Assembly (NCBI GenBank): GCA_964593555.1
Contig: CAZQIC010000005.1
Location: forward strand, 25,669-89,668
Direction of reading: 5' to 3'
Source: CAZQIC01 sp964593555
GTDB lineage: Bacteria > Bacteroidota > Bacteroidia > JAFLBG01
DNA length: 64,000 bases
Part shown: one piece after another, positions 19,040-27,240 of the stretch
Layout: every line of letters begins with the position of its first letter
How positions within the stretch are numbered: position 1 is the first letter of the stretch
The notes under the pieces: generated by a model
The model's input: the letters and a program-made list of their open reading frames with translations, nothing else
What the model was told of the DNA's origin: nothing
Database searches by the model: none
Translations under genes and position numbers: made by a program

Positions 19040-20508
19040 TGACGGGTATAATAACAGTCATATTAATATTGATCCCGCTTTTGGCTGGCGCTTTACTGCT
19101 TATAACAAAAGGAGAGCAGGTAAAAAGAATTGCACTTGCAGCTTCATTGCTGGAGTTGGTGGTTACAGCCGTTGCTTTATTTAAATTTAATGGAACTGGC
19201 GAACGTGAATTTGTTATTAATTATCCCTGGATAAAATCGTTGGGAATAAATTTTTATGTAGGAATGGACGGTATCAGTTTACTGCTGGTATTGTTAACGT
19301 CAGGTTTAGTTCCCTTGATCATTTTTTCTTCGTTCAATAAAACAATTGAAAATCCTTCTCTGTTTTATTCCCTCATTTTGTTTATGCAAATGGCGCTGGT
19401 TGGTGTCTTTGTTGCCATGGACGGATTTTTATTTTACGTTTTCTGGGAGCTTGCTCTTATTCCTATCTGGTTCATTTGTTTGTTATGGGGCAGCGGTGAA
19501 AAAAGAAGCATCACATTTAAATTTTTCATTTATACGCTAACAGGAAGTTTATTTATGCTTGCAGCCCTTATCTATTTGTATTTACATACAGATGGAACGC
19601 ATTCATTTTCTATTGATGCATTATATGCTGCGGGCCGCTCTCTTGATGCTGCGAAGCAAGCCTGGATATTCTGGGGAATGTTCATTGCCTTCGCAATTAA
19701 AATGCCTGTGTTTCCTTTTCATACCTGGCAGCCCGATACATATGTTTCTGCTCCAACACAGGGTACCATGTTGCTTTCCGGTATCATGTTAAAAATGGGA
19801 ACTTACGGATTGATACGTTGGTTAGTTCCATTGGCGCCATTGGGAGTTGAGCAATGGGGTAATACAGCAATCATATTGTCAGTCATTGGAATAATTTACG
19901 CTTCATGTCTGGCTATATATCAAAAAGACATGAAACGCCTTATTGCATATTCATCCATTGCGCACGTTGGCTTAATTGCTGCTGGTATTATGGTGGTAAA
20001 CTCGCAAGGGTTGCAGGGAAGTATTATACAAATGATTAGTCACGGAATAAATGTTGTTGGCTTATTTTTTATCGTTGATATTATTGAGACAAAAACCAAT
20101 ACACGAATGACAGATAAGTTGGGAGGTATAAGAAATGTTAATCCGAATTTTGCTGTTGTGTTTTTAATAGTGTTGTTAGGAAGTGTTGCATTACCACTAA
20201 CCAATGGTTTTGTCGGCGAATTTTTATTGATCAACGGTATTTATAAATACGGTGCATGGATAGCTGCATTTGCCGGATTAACGGTAATTCTGGGCGCTGT
20301 GTATATGCTGCGTTCATATCAATCAGTAATGTTGGGCAATACAAATTCAGTAACAGAAAAATTTGATTCATTGAACGGTATTGAGAAAACGATCTTAGTA
20401 ATTATTTGTGCATTGATTTTAATAATCGGAGTGTACCCTAAGCCGCTGCTCGATATTGTGGGCCCTGCGGTGGAGATGTATATTCAGAATTATGGTGTTA
20501 ATTATTAG
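19039..20508 (+). CDS. nuoM: NADH-quinone oxidoreductase subunit M
   Basis: 489 residues from the ATG at 19039. I choose this start over the GTG three bases earlier because the resulting TGATG overlap with nuoL is the standard coupling arrangement. Signatures: FYVFWELALIPIWFICLLWG with the key Glu, KMPVFPFHTWQPDTYVSAPT, and AYSSIAHVGLIAAGIM. It is the second antiporter-like pump module of complex I in the inner membrane. A heptamer array begins at its stop codon and fills most of the spacer to nuoN. Confidence 0.96.
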   Translation: MTGIITVILILIPLLAGALLLITKGEQVKRIALAASLLELVVTAVALFKFNGTGEREFVINYPWIKSLGINFYVGMDGISLLLVLLTSGLVPLIIFSSFNKTIENPSLFYSLILFMQMALVGVFVAMDGFLFYVFWELALIPIWFICLLWGSGEKRSITFKFFIYTLTGSLFMLAALIYLYLHTDGTHSFSIDALYAAGRSLDAAKQAWIFWGMFIAFAIKMPVFPFHTWQPDTYVSAPTQGTMLLSGIMLKMGTYGLIRWLVPLAPLGVEQWGNTAIILSVIGIIYASCLAIYQKDMKRLIAYSSIAHVGLIAAGIMVVNSQGLQGSIIQMISHGINVVGLFFIVDIIETKTNTRMTDKLGGIRNVNPNFAVVFLIVLLGSVALPLTNGFVGEFLLINGIYKYGAWIAAFAGLTVILGAVYMLRSYQSVMLGNTNSVTEKFDSLNGIEKTILVIICALILIIGVYPKPLLDIVGPAVEMYIQNYGVNY

Positions 20509-20602
20509 TATTGAGATATGAGTACATAGTATTTGGTTTTGAAAAAAGGAAAATTAATAGGGCGGATAAACTATGAACTTTAAACTAGGAACTTTGAACT
20601 AA
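20509..20602 (+). repeat. Heptamer repeat locus C (two arms, strand switch)
   Basis: The nuoM-nuoN spacer holds 7-bp units in two blocks. 20507-20541, starting inside the nuoM stop codon, is a weaker block with an AG start (AGTATTG, AGTACAT). 20568-20602 is a clear block of five units of the form RAACTNN (AAACTAT, GAACTTT, AAACTAG, GAACTTT, GAACTAA). The second block ends 3 bp before the nuoN ATG. Confidence 0.7.
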
Positions 20603-20605
20603 TCA

Positions 20606-21982
20606 ATGAAAGCATTAATAGTATTATCTCTTTTAGGTGTAGTTGCATTGTTTGCAGAGATTTTTAAATTCAAAAAAATTCTGTTCCCTGCTATTATACT
20701 TGGTTTGCTGGCTACTATAGTGTTGCTTACTTCCGAGTGGGGTTTCGATAACACTTATTTCAGAATGCTGCACATGGATACATATGCTATCCTGTTTATG
20801 TGTCTTATTCTTTGTACGGCAATACTCTGGTTTTTATTTTCAAAAAATTATTTCGATTCCATGTCGAATATTACTGATTACTATGGATTAGTATTATTTT
20901 CATTGGTGGGTTCTATGTTATTGGTATCGTACAATAATATGGTAATGTTGTTTTTAGGCGTGGAGATATTATCTATACCTGTTTATGTATTGGCGGGAAG
21001 TAAAAAAGATGACGCTGAATCAAATGAATCAGCTATGAAATATTTTATCATGGGTGCGTTTGCGACAGGTTTCTTATTATTTGGTATTGCAATGATCTAT
21101 GGTGCAACAGGTTCTTTTTATCTTCATGATATAGCTCAGGGAGTTGAGGTAAAAAAACTGGAGATGCCTGGCTTGTTAACTGGTGGTATTATTTTTCTGC
21201 TTGCAGGACTATCATTTAAAGTTGCTGCGGCTCCAATGCACTTCTGGGCCCCGGATGTTTACAAAGGTGCACCAACTGTTGTAACGGCTTACATGGCGAC
21301 CATTGTTAAGGCTTCCGCGTTTGCAGCGTTCTTCAGGCTTTTTGCCGCTTGCTTTTTCACAGTAAAAGGTGAGTGGAGTGCAATGATCTGGGGTTTATCT
21401 GTTTTATCAATTGTTGTTGGAAACGTTACCGCTGTATTTCAGACAAACGCAAAACGTATGCTTGCATATTCCAGCATTTCTCATGCAGGGTTTATGCTTG
21501 TTGCGATATTAGGGATGAACGAACTTTCTACAAAAGCTATTTTATTTTACTCAGCGGCATATTCAGTTGCATCCATCGCTGCATTTACTGTTCTCTTAAA
21601 AGTGAGTGAGGCACGCAAAAGCGATGACATAAATGCTTTTGAAGGTCTGGCAAAAAATAATCCGCTGCTTGCATTTGTAATGACAGTTGCATTGCTTTCA
21701 ATGGCGGGCATTCCTCCACTGGCAGGTTTCTTCGCTAAGTACTATATTTTTACAAGCGCGTTTGCAAGCGGTTATGTTGGACTTGTTATCATTGCAATCC
21801 TTGGATCACTGGTTGGTGTATATTATTATTTCAAAATAATAATTGCCATGTACGCAGGAGAAAATAAAGTCGAAAAAATTAACCTGGATACAATCACAAA
21901 AACTGTACTCTTAATTTCTGTAGCATTGACAATTGCATTCGGTATTTACCCGGATTTATTGCTTGATCTTTTTAGGTTTTAA
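20606..21982 (+). CDS. nuoN: NADH-quinone oxidoreductase subunit N
   Basis: 458 residues, about 14 membrane helices, at the short end of the family as in many Bacteroidota. Seen: MLFLGVEILSIPVYVLAG with the conserved Glu, AGLSFKVAAAPMHFWAPDVYKGAPT (lysine and histidine of the proton path), and MLAYSSISHAGFMLVAI. It is the third antiporter-like subunit of complex I and the last nuo gene here. A short heptamer array separates it from the DedA gene. Confidence 0.96.
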   Translation: MKALIVLSLLGVVALFAEIFKFKKILFPAIILGLLATIVLLTSEWGFDNTYFRMLHMDTYAILFMCLILCTAILWFLFSKNYFDSMSNITDYYGLVLFSLVGSMLLVSYNNMVMLFLGVEILSIPVYVLAGSKKDDAESNESAMKYFIMGAFATGFLLFGIAMIYGATGSFYLHDIAQGVEVKKLEMPGLLTGGIIFLLAGLSFKVAAAPMHFWAPDVYKGAPTVVTAYMATIVKASAFAAFFRLFAACFFTVKGEWSAMIWGLSVLSIVVGNVTAVFQTNAKRMLAYSSISHAGFMLVAILGMNELSTKAILFYSAAYSVASIAAFTVLLKVSEARKSDDINAFEGLAKNNPLLAFVMTVALLSMAGIPPLAGFFAKYYIFTSAFASGYVGLVIIAILGSLVGVYYYFKIIIAMYAGENKVEKINLDTITKTVLLISVALTIAFGIYPDLLLDLFRF

Positions 21983-22011
21983 TTTGATTCTTGATTTGCC
22001 TAAACATTTGC

Positions 22012-22046
22012 TTTACTATTTACTGATAACCAACAACAGATAACCT
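22012..22046 (+). repeat. Heptamer repeat locus D (5 units, strand switch)
   Basis: Five in-register 7-bp units lie between nuoN and the DedA gene: two with a TTTACT core followed by three with an AAC core (ATAACCA, ACAACAG, ATAACCT). The array ends 5 bp before the ATG at 22052. Confidence 0.6.
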
Positions 22047-22051
22047 TTTTT

Positions 22052-22675
22052 ATGTCACTATGGGATTCTTTTATTGAGTGGCTTAAACCGGAAACGATAA
22101 TTAATTATGGGGGACTTACCTTATTGCTGATTGTCGTTTTTGCCGAAACAGGATTATTGATCGGTTTTTTTCTTCCGGGTGATTCACTCTTATTTACAGC
22201 AGGGTTGCTTTGTGGGATTGGGACTTTTGATACCAATATTTTTACTCTGGTTTCAGGATTATGTTTTGCGGGTATTACAGGAAATATGGTTGGTTATTAT
22301 TTTGGAAAAAGAGTAGGAGAAAAACTTTTTACCCGTGATGATAATATTATTTTCAAAAAGAGATATGTGATTATTACAGATAATTTTTATAAAAAGTATG
22401 GCGGCAGTACATTAATACTGGGAAGATTCCTTCCTGTTATCCGCACATTTGCTCCCATACTTGCCGGGGTAATAAAAATTGGTTTTGCACGTTTTATGTT
22501 TTATAATATTATAGGATGTGTTGCCTGGGTATTTTCGCTTACGATTACCGGATATTTCCTTGGGGTTAAATTTCCTTGGGTAAAAGATTACCTGGGATAC
22601 ATAGTAATCTTTCTTATTGTAATTACATTTATACCTGTTTTGAGAACCTACCTAAAGGAAAAAAGGAGTAGATAA
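22052..22675 (+). CDS. DedA family inner-membrane protein
   Basis: 207 residues of the DedA/SNARE-associated (VTT) superfamily. Family signatures: FAETGLLIGFFLPGDSLLF near the N-terminus, GNMVGYYFGKRVGEKLF, and GGSTLILGRFLPVIRTFAPILAG with the essential arginines, then ITGYFLGVKFPW. DedA proteins act as lipid carriers or scramblases, including undecaprenyl-phosphate recycling, and affect membrane potential. The gene is the last of the nuo block on this strand, followed by a 361-bp spacer with a heptamer array, a possible terminator and the exbB promoter. Confidence 0.93.
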   Translation: MSLWDSFIEWLKPETIINYGGLTLLLIVVFAETGLLIGFFLPGDSLLFTAGLLCGIGTFDTNIFTLVSGLCFAGITGNMVGYYFGKRVGEKLFTRDDNIIFKKRYVIITDNFYKKYGGSTLILGRFLPVIRTFAPILAGVIKIGFARFMFYNIIGCVAWVFSLTITGYFLGVKFPWVKDYLGYIVIFLIVITFIPVLRTYLKEKRSR

Positions 22676-22678
22676 ATA

Positions 22679-22811
22679 GGTGTTCGGTAATCGGTTACCA
22701 GTTCAATGCGCATCAATAACCCATAACTCAAAACCAATTACCGATCACTTAATACCAATCACTGATAGCCAGCAACTGACAACCGATCACCCTCCACCCA
22801 ATACCGATTAC
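22679..22811 (+). repeat. Heptamer repeat locus E (19 contiguous units, 133 bp)
   Basis: Exactly nineteen 7-bp units follow the DedA stop. Units 1-3 share a GGT start (GGTGTTC, GGTAATC, GGTTACC), units 4-5 are transitional, and units 6-19 mostly end in AC (CAATTAC, CGATCAC twice, CGATTAC). The switch gives an inverted repeat: 22680-22696 pairs with 22732-22748 at 15 of 17 positions. It fills the first third of the otherwise gene-free 22676-23036 spacer. Confidence 0.85.
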
Positions 22812-22860
22812 CACTAAAATACCTCCTTTAAAGAAATTCTTGGAGCAAATACAATAAAAT

Positions 22861-22905
22861 GGACTAAATTGTCGCTATATTAAAGTCCTATATCGTTTTT
22901 TTTTT
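22861..22905 (+). terminator. Possible rho-independent terminator after the nuo-dedA block
   Basis: GGACT (22861-22865) and AGTCC (22884-22888) can pair, with a further AAT/ATT inner pairing, and a run of ten T follows at 22896. The stem is short and the T-run starts 7 nt after it, so this is only a candidate. Confidence 0.3.
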
Positions 22906-22918
22906 AAAATACATTTAG

Positions 22919-22926
22919 TAAGTTTG
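22919..22926 (+). promoter_or_regulatory. -7 promoter box of the exb-tonB operon (TAAGTTTG)
   Basis: TAAGTTTG matches TAnnTTTG and lies 111 bp before exbB, giving a leader of about 100 nt. The -33 position falls inside the preceding T-run. Confidence 0.4.
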
Positions 22927-23036
22927 AGACCTTTTATTTACGTAAAATTAACATGGAAAAGGGCATATTTTTAGTAATATTGCCAATCGCGAAAAGAGAA
23001 TTTTAAAAACGAAAATCACAAAAAACCAAGATACAT

Positions 23037-23834
23037 ATGAGTAACGAAAATTCAACATCAAGCAACGTAAAATCATTATTTGCTTCAACAGCTATTGTCC
23101 TTTGTATTGTAATGGGAATCCTTATTTACGTTTTTGTGTTAGGAGACTCATCTCATTTTGATGCTGAAGGTCATCCATTACCGGGAGATTATTTAGGAAT
23201 GATGCATGCCGGAGGATTTATTGTTCCTATACTTTTGGCGATTTTCTTTATCATCATCACCTTTTCTATCGAAAGAATAATTACTATTTCTAAATCAAAA
23301 GGTAAAGGACAAATCGAGAATTTTGTGAGAGCGATTAGACAACAATTGAATTCAAACAACCTGGATGCAGCTATTGCAGAGTGTGATAAGCAACAAGGTT
23401 CATTAGCTAACGTGGTTCGCGCGGGAGTAGAGAAATATAAATTTGTGCAAAATGATGCAGGAATGGATAAAGAAAGTAAAGTAGCGGCAGTTCAAAAAGA
23501 ACTGGAAGATGCTACTTCATTGGAATTACCAATGCTTTCTAAAAACCTTTCTATCATTACTACTTGTGCAACCATTGCAACGTTATGGGGTTTGATAGGT
23601 ACGGTTTTAGGTATGATCCGTGCGTTTGCGGCCTTAGCTAATGCCGGTGCTCCTGATACAACGGCTCTTGCAACGGGTATCTCTGAGGCACTTATCAATA
23701 CAGCTTTAGGTATCATCGGTTCGGTAATTGGTATTATCATGTACAATTATTTCAGTAACAAGATCGATCAGCTTACCTACAGCATGGATGAGGCTAGTTT
23801 CAGTATAATTAATACTGTATCTTCTCAAAAATAA
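23037..23834 (+). CDS. exbB: MotA/TolQ/ExbB proton channel family protein
   Basis: 265 residues. One N-terminal helix (about 18-37), a second (about 60-82, VPILLAIFFIIITFSIERI), and two C-terminal helices around TTCATIATLWGLIGTVLGMIRAF and ALGIIGSVIGIIMYNYF, which is the TolQ/ExbB channel signature. It forms the inner-membrane proton channel with ExbD and drives TonB. The long extra N-terminal helix is typical of Bacteroidota ExbB. It heads the operon exbB-exbD-exbD-tonB. Confidence 0.94.
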   Translation: MSNENSTSSNVKSLFASTAIVLCIVMGILIYVFVLGDSSHFDAEGHPLPGDYLGMMHAGGFIVPILLAIFFIIITFSIERIITISKSKGKGQIENFVRAIRQQLNSNNLDAAIAECDKQQGSLANVVRAGVEKYKFVQNDAGMDKESKVAAVQKELEDATSLELPMLSKNLSIITTCATIATLWGLIGTVLGMIRAFAALANAGAPDTTALATGISEALINTALGIIGSVIGIIMYNYFSNKIDQLTYSMDEASFSIINTVSSQK

Positions 23835-23894
23835 AAAAGGTTATACTTTTTTATGGAATTTAAATGGAATCTTCATCTTTAATATAGAAAGCAC

Positions 23895-24548
23895 ATGCCG
23901 AAGGTACAAATGCCAAGGGGCACACCCTCATTAGATATGACACCGATGGTGGATCTGGCTTTCTTGTTGGTAACGTTCTTTATGTTAACTGCAAGCGTAA
24001 GAGTTGATGAGCCGGTGATTGTGGATACCCCGTCATCTACATCTGAGAAATTGCTGCCAAATAATGTCACGCTTATTACAATAGACAATAATGGTAATGC
24101 GTTTTATACGATCAATGATGGCGATGTAAGGATACAAACGCTGGAAGAGATGGGTAAGAATTATAAAATTGAATTTACAGACAAAGAGAAAAAAGAGTTT
24201 GCCGGCATGACAAGTTTTGGGGTGCCAATGAATGAAATGAAAAGATACCTTGGTCTTGATGACGCTGGAAGAAAAGAATATAAATCTCTAGGTATCCCAA
24301 GGGATTCTGTAGATAATCAGCTGGGAGGATGGATACACGCAGGATATGTTAAGGCACAAACCAAACTCAGGGATGAAAAAAATAAAGCGAAGGAGTTGAA
24401 CCGGCCTTTTAAGCAGGAGGAGATGCGTTTCGCGATTAAAGCAGATGGTAAAGCGCCATATGTTGCGGTAAAAGAAATTATTGAAGTATTTAAGAAGCAA
24501 GATATTTACATTTTTAACATGATCACCAATTTAGAAAAGGGCGAATAA
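23895..24548 (+). CDS. exbD: ExbD/TolR family biopolymer transport protein, first copy
   Basis: 217 residues. The N-terminus has the ExbD signature DMTPMVDLAFLLVTFFML, where the membrane-embedded Asp carries protons between the ExbB helices. A periplasmic domain follows, longer than in E. coli ExbD (141 aa) because of an insert of charged helix (about residues 90-170), ending IIEVFKKQDIYIFNMITNLEKGE. It is 6 bp from the second exbD. Confidence 0.93.
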   Translation: MPKVQMPRGTPSLDMTPMVDLAFLLVTFFMLTASVRVDEPVIVDTPSSTSEKLLPNNVTLITIDNNGNAFYTINDGDVRIQTLEEMGKNYKIEFTDKEKKEFAGMTSFGVPMNEMKRYLGLDDAGRKEYKSLGIPRDSVDNQLGGWIHAGYVKAQTKLRDEKNKAKELNRPFKQEEMRFAIKADGKAPYVAVKEIIEVFKKQDIYIFNMITNLEKGE

Positions 24549-24554
24549 TATAAC

Positions 24555-25229
24555 ATGGCAGACGTAAATACAGATAGTGGCGGAGGTCACGGTAAACACG
24601 ATAAGAAGAGAGCGAAAAAAATGTCGACTCGTATCGACATGACACCTATGGTGGATTTGGCTTTTCTTTTGCTTACGTTCTTTGTAATGACTTCAACATT
24701 TAACAAAGCAAAAACCCTGGAGATGCTTTATCCTGCAGATCCATTGGAAAATCAAAAGCCACCGAAAATTAAAAATGCATTGACCTTTATTTTAAGTGGC
24801 GACGATAAGGTATTTTATTATGATGGAGAGTTTTATGTTGAAGGAAATGCAGATGGCAAACCCAAAACAGAATTGATCGAAACAAATTATTCTGCCACAG
24901 GTATCAGGGATGTACTGCTCAAGCGTAACGTATTGGTAACTGATTCAATTGAAATATTTAAAAAGCAATATGCCAACAACGAACTAAACGATAGTACGCT
25001 GAAGAAGCATGTAATAAGTGTAAAGAGAAATGCGAAGGCCCTTACTGTATTGGTAAAAACTGATGACGAAGCAACATATAAAAATGTTATAGATGTTATG
25101 GATGAATTAAATATAACATCAGTTGGAAAAAAGGCGGTGGTTGATTTGATCCCTGCAGAATTAAACTTGTTGCGGGTGAAAACGGGAAAGGCACCGATTG
25201 CTGAAGCTGTTGCCCCGGAAACGAAATAA
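24555..25229 (+). CDS. exbD: ExbD/TolR family biopolymer transport protein, second copy
   Basis: 224 residues. A His/Lys-rich cytosolic start (GGGHGKHDKKRAKK) precedes DMTPMVDLAFLLLTFFVM with the proton-carrying Asp. The periplasmic part differs strongly from the first copy; it contains the closing YKNVIDVMDELNITSVGKKAVVDL typical of ExbD. Two different ExbD subunits per operon are usual in Bacteroidota and suggest a mixed ExbD dimer in one channel. It lies between the first exbD and tonB, 29 bp before the latter. Confidence 0.93.
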   Translation: MADVNTDSGGGHGKHDKKRAKKMSTRIDMTPMVDLAFLLLTFFVMTSTFNKAKTLEMLYPADPLENQKPPKIKNALTFILSGDDKVFYYDGEFYVEGNADGKPKTELIETNYSATGIRDVLLKRNVLVTDSIEIFKKQYANNELNDSTLKKHVISVKRNAKALTVLVKTDDEATYKNVIDVMDELNITSVGKKAVVDLIPAELNLLRVKTGKAPIAEAVAPETK

Positions 25230-25258
25230 AAAATAGATTACTTTTAATATTATAACCA

Positions 25259-26083
25259 ATGGCTCAACACAATAAAATGTTATTTAACGAATGGACGAAC
25301 GTAGTTTCTTCCATTCGTAATGAGCTGGTTTTTGAGGGAAGAAATCAAGAATACGGAGCTTACCAGATAAGGAGAAGTTATAATAGATCCGTTTCTATTG
25401 CATTGCTTATAACTTTTTCTGCATTGGTATTGGCAATTGTAGTGCCTAAAATAATTGAGTTGATAAATAATACGTTAGATACAACTAAGGAAGTTGTTGT
25501 CGACCTTACTGATCCTATTGATATGGTGCCGCCGCCTTTGGATGAAACCGAACCACCGCCACCACCGCCACCACCACCACCTGTAGCAGCTACAGTAAAA
25601 TTTATTCCTCCGGTTATCGAAGATGATGCACCCGAAGATGAAGAACCTCCTCCAATTATAGAGGAAGCACCTAAAAATATTTCTACAGTAACAAATGAAG
25701 GTGACGGTTCAAACGAAGTTCTAATCCCTGATGAAGGCAAAGGAGTTGTTGCTGTTGAAGAGGAAATATTCAGGATAGTAGAAGAGATGCCAACATTCCC
25801 CGGAGGAGATGTGGAGATGTTGAGGTTCTTGAAAAAGAATATTCAATATCCGCCAATGGAACAGGAGGCAGGTATATCTGGAACAGTGTATATTGGTTTC
25901 CTTGTTGATAAGGAAGGAAATATAGCTGATGTTCAGATTGTTCGCGGTATTGCAAGCGGACCAAACCTGGCTAAAGAAGCATTGCGGGTTGTAAAAATGA
26001 TGCCGGGTTGGAAGGCAGGTAAGCAGAACGGACGCCCTGTAAAAGTTCAATTTACCCTTCCGGTTAAGTTCAGCCTGAAATAA
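25259..26083 (+). CDS. tonB: Energy transducer TonB
   Basis: 274 residues. A cytosolic N-terminus with NQEYGAYQIRRSYN (the Bacteroidota TonB opening), one membrane helix (about 42-62), an acidic proline-rich periplasmic spacer with eleven consecutive prolines near residue 100, and the C-terminal TonB domain (about 180-274; MPTFPGGDVEMLRFLKKNI, GTVYIGFLVDKEGNI, MPGWKAGKQNGRPVKV). It transmits ExbB/ExbD energy to outer-membrane TonB-dependent (SusC-like) transporters. The proline tract is coded by near-repetitive CCN codons. Confidence 0.95.
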   Translation: MAQHNKMLFNEWTNVVSSIRNELVFEGRNQEYGAYQIRRSYNRSVSIALLITFSALVLAIVVPKIIELINNTLDTTKEVVVDLTDPIDMVPPPLDETEPPPPPPPPPPVAATVKFIPPVIEDDAPEDEEPPPIIEEAPKNISTVTNEGDGSNEVLIPDEGKGVVAVEEEIFRIVEEMPTFPGGDVEMLRFLKKNIQYPPMEQEAGISGTVYIGFLVDKEGNIADVQIVRGIASGPNLAKEALRVVKMMPGWKAGKQNGRPVKVQFTLPVKFSLK

Positions 26084-26086
26084 CAA

Positions 26087-26320
26087 TTGTTCCGCTTGAC
26101 ATTGCTACAAAAAGCGAAATTTTCACTCGGTGCTGTTATGATCTTTGTTTACCTGGGACTTGCTGTAATTTTTGCTTTTACAGACTATCTTAATAATATT
26201 CTTTTTTCCGACCGACGTATTATCTTTGCAGGTGTGCTTGCGTTTTACGGATGTTTTAAAATGTACGTGCTGTTTAGAAATTATAAGCGTTTAAAATTCG
26301 AGGATCACAATGAAAATTAG
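26087..26320 (+). CDS. Small two-helix membrane protein downstream of tonB
   Basis: 77 residues from a TTG at 26087, three bases after the tonB stop. Two hydrophobic helices (FSLGAVMIFVYLGLAVIFAF and IIFAGVLAFYGCFKMYVLF) and a charged C-terminal tail (KRLKFEDHNEN). It overlaps the next gene by 11 bp, so it is firmly inside the operon. I recall small membrane proteins at this place in other Bacteroidota tonB loci but know no function. A later ATG at 26138 would lose the first helix, so the TTG start is preferred. Confidence 0.65.
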   Translation: MFRLTLLQKAKFSLGAVMIFVYLGLAVIFAFTDYLNNILFSDRRIIFAGVLAFYGCFKMYVLFRNYKRLKFEDHNEN

Positions 26321-27233
26321 TTCTTGGTTATTAGTTATTAGTTCTTGGTTCTTGGTTCTTATGTCTTGCGGAGACAATGGTGCGAAAGAACCAACAGATA
26401 CTCCAACATCAGGTGAGGTAAATATTTGCATTGATGAATCATATAAGCCACTGCTGGATGCGGAGATATATACTTTTGAAGCGTTTTATAGAAATGCAAA
26501 AATACACACCTATTATATTCCCGAATCAAAGGCAATACAAATGCTGCTCACCGATTCCTGTAAAGTTGCTATTCTCAATCGCAGCTTAACTGAAGAAGAA
26601 AAAAAAGTATTCGAGAGTAAAAAAATCTTTCCGATTATAACCAAAATTGCCGAAGATGGAGTTGCTTTTATTGTGAACAAAGAGAATGATGATAGTGTAT
26701 TTACGGTTGAACAAATAAAAGCAATGCTGTCGGGTAAAGATTCATTGTGGAGTGGTAAAGGTGGTGGAGTAATAAATGTTGTTTTTGACAATACTGGTTC
26801 AGCGAATGCACGATACATGAAAGATAGTTTATTGAAGGAAAATGATTTCGGAAAAAATGTTTTTGCGGTAAAGTCAAATCCCGATGTGATTGATTACGTT
26901 AATAAAAATAAAAATGCATTGGGAGTTATTAGTGTAAATTGGATAAGCGACAGCGATGATACCCTTACTAAGTATTTTATGAAAAAAGTTAAAGTAGCGG
27001 CCATTAAAAAGGATACAGCCTCAAAAGCGTTTAAACCCTATCAATCGTATATAAAAACAAAGGAATATCCTTTTTGCCGGGATGTATATACAATAAACAG
27101 GCAAACTCGTGCCGGACTTGGCATGGGTTTTGTCTCCTTTATAGCAGGAGAAAAAGGTCAATTGATAATTTTAAAAGCAGGCATGGTGCCTTCTATTGCA
27201 CCGGTAAGGCTTGTTAAGGTAACAACTCAATAG
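26310..27233 (+). CDS. PstS-like substrate-binding lipoprotein
   Basis: 307 residues. A lipoprotein signal with lipobox LMSC (C20), then a periplasmic-binding-protein type II domain like phosphate-binding PstS: FEAFYRNAKIHTYYI, VAILNRSLTEEE, DGVAFIVNKEN, FDNTGSANARYM and ALGVISVNWI. No pst transporter genes are adjacent; its place in the exb-tonB operon suggests a periplasmic partner of TonB-dependent uptake or an unrelated binding role. The codons for residues 4-17 are a 7-bp repeat array, giving a peptide with a doubled ISSW(L/F)LV unit. Confidence 0.85.
   Translation: MKISSWLLVISSWFLVLMSCGDNGAKEPTDTPTSGEVNICIDESYKPLLDAEIYTFEAFYRNAKIHTYYIPESKAIQMLLTDSCKVAILNRSLTEEEKKVFESKKIFPIITKIAEDGVAFIVNKENDDSVFTVEQIKAMLSGKDSLWSGKGGGVINVVFDNTGSANARYMKDSLLKENDFGKNVFAVKSNPDVIDYVNKNKNALGVISVNWISDSDDTLTKYFMKKVKVAAIKKDTASKAFKPYQSYIKTKEYPFCRDVYTINRQTRAGLGMGFVSFIAGEKGQLIILKAGMVPSIAPVRLVKVTTQ
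26319..26367 (+). repeat. Heptamer repeat locus F inside a signal-peptide coding region
   Basis: Six contiguous 7-bp units of consensus RGTTMTT (26319-26360) plus a degenerate seventh lie within the PstS-like lipoprotein gene. Three units make 21 bp, that is seven codons, so the peptide repeats with a period of seven residues (ISSWLLV, ISSWFLV). This is the only member of the family found inside a gene. Confidence 0.85.
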
Positions 27234-27240
27234 TGTAGGT

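Noticed and set aside
25378..25740. Minus-strand ORF encoding a Gly/Ser-rich protein
   Set aside because: It is the reverse complement of the TonB proline-rich region; the glycine run mirrors the CCN proline codons.
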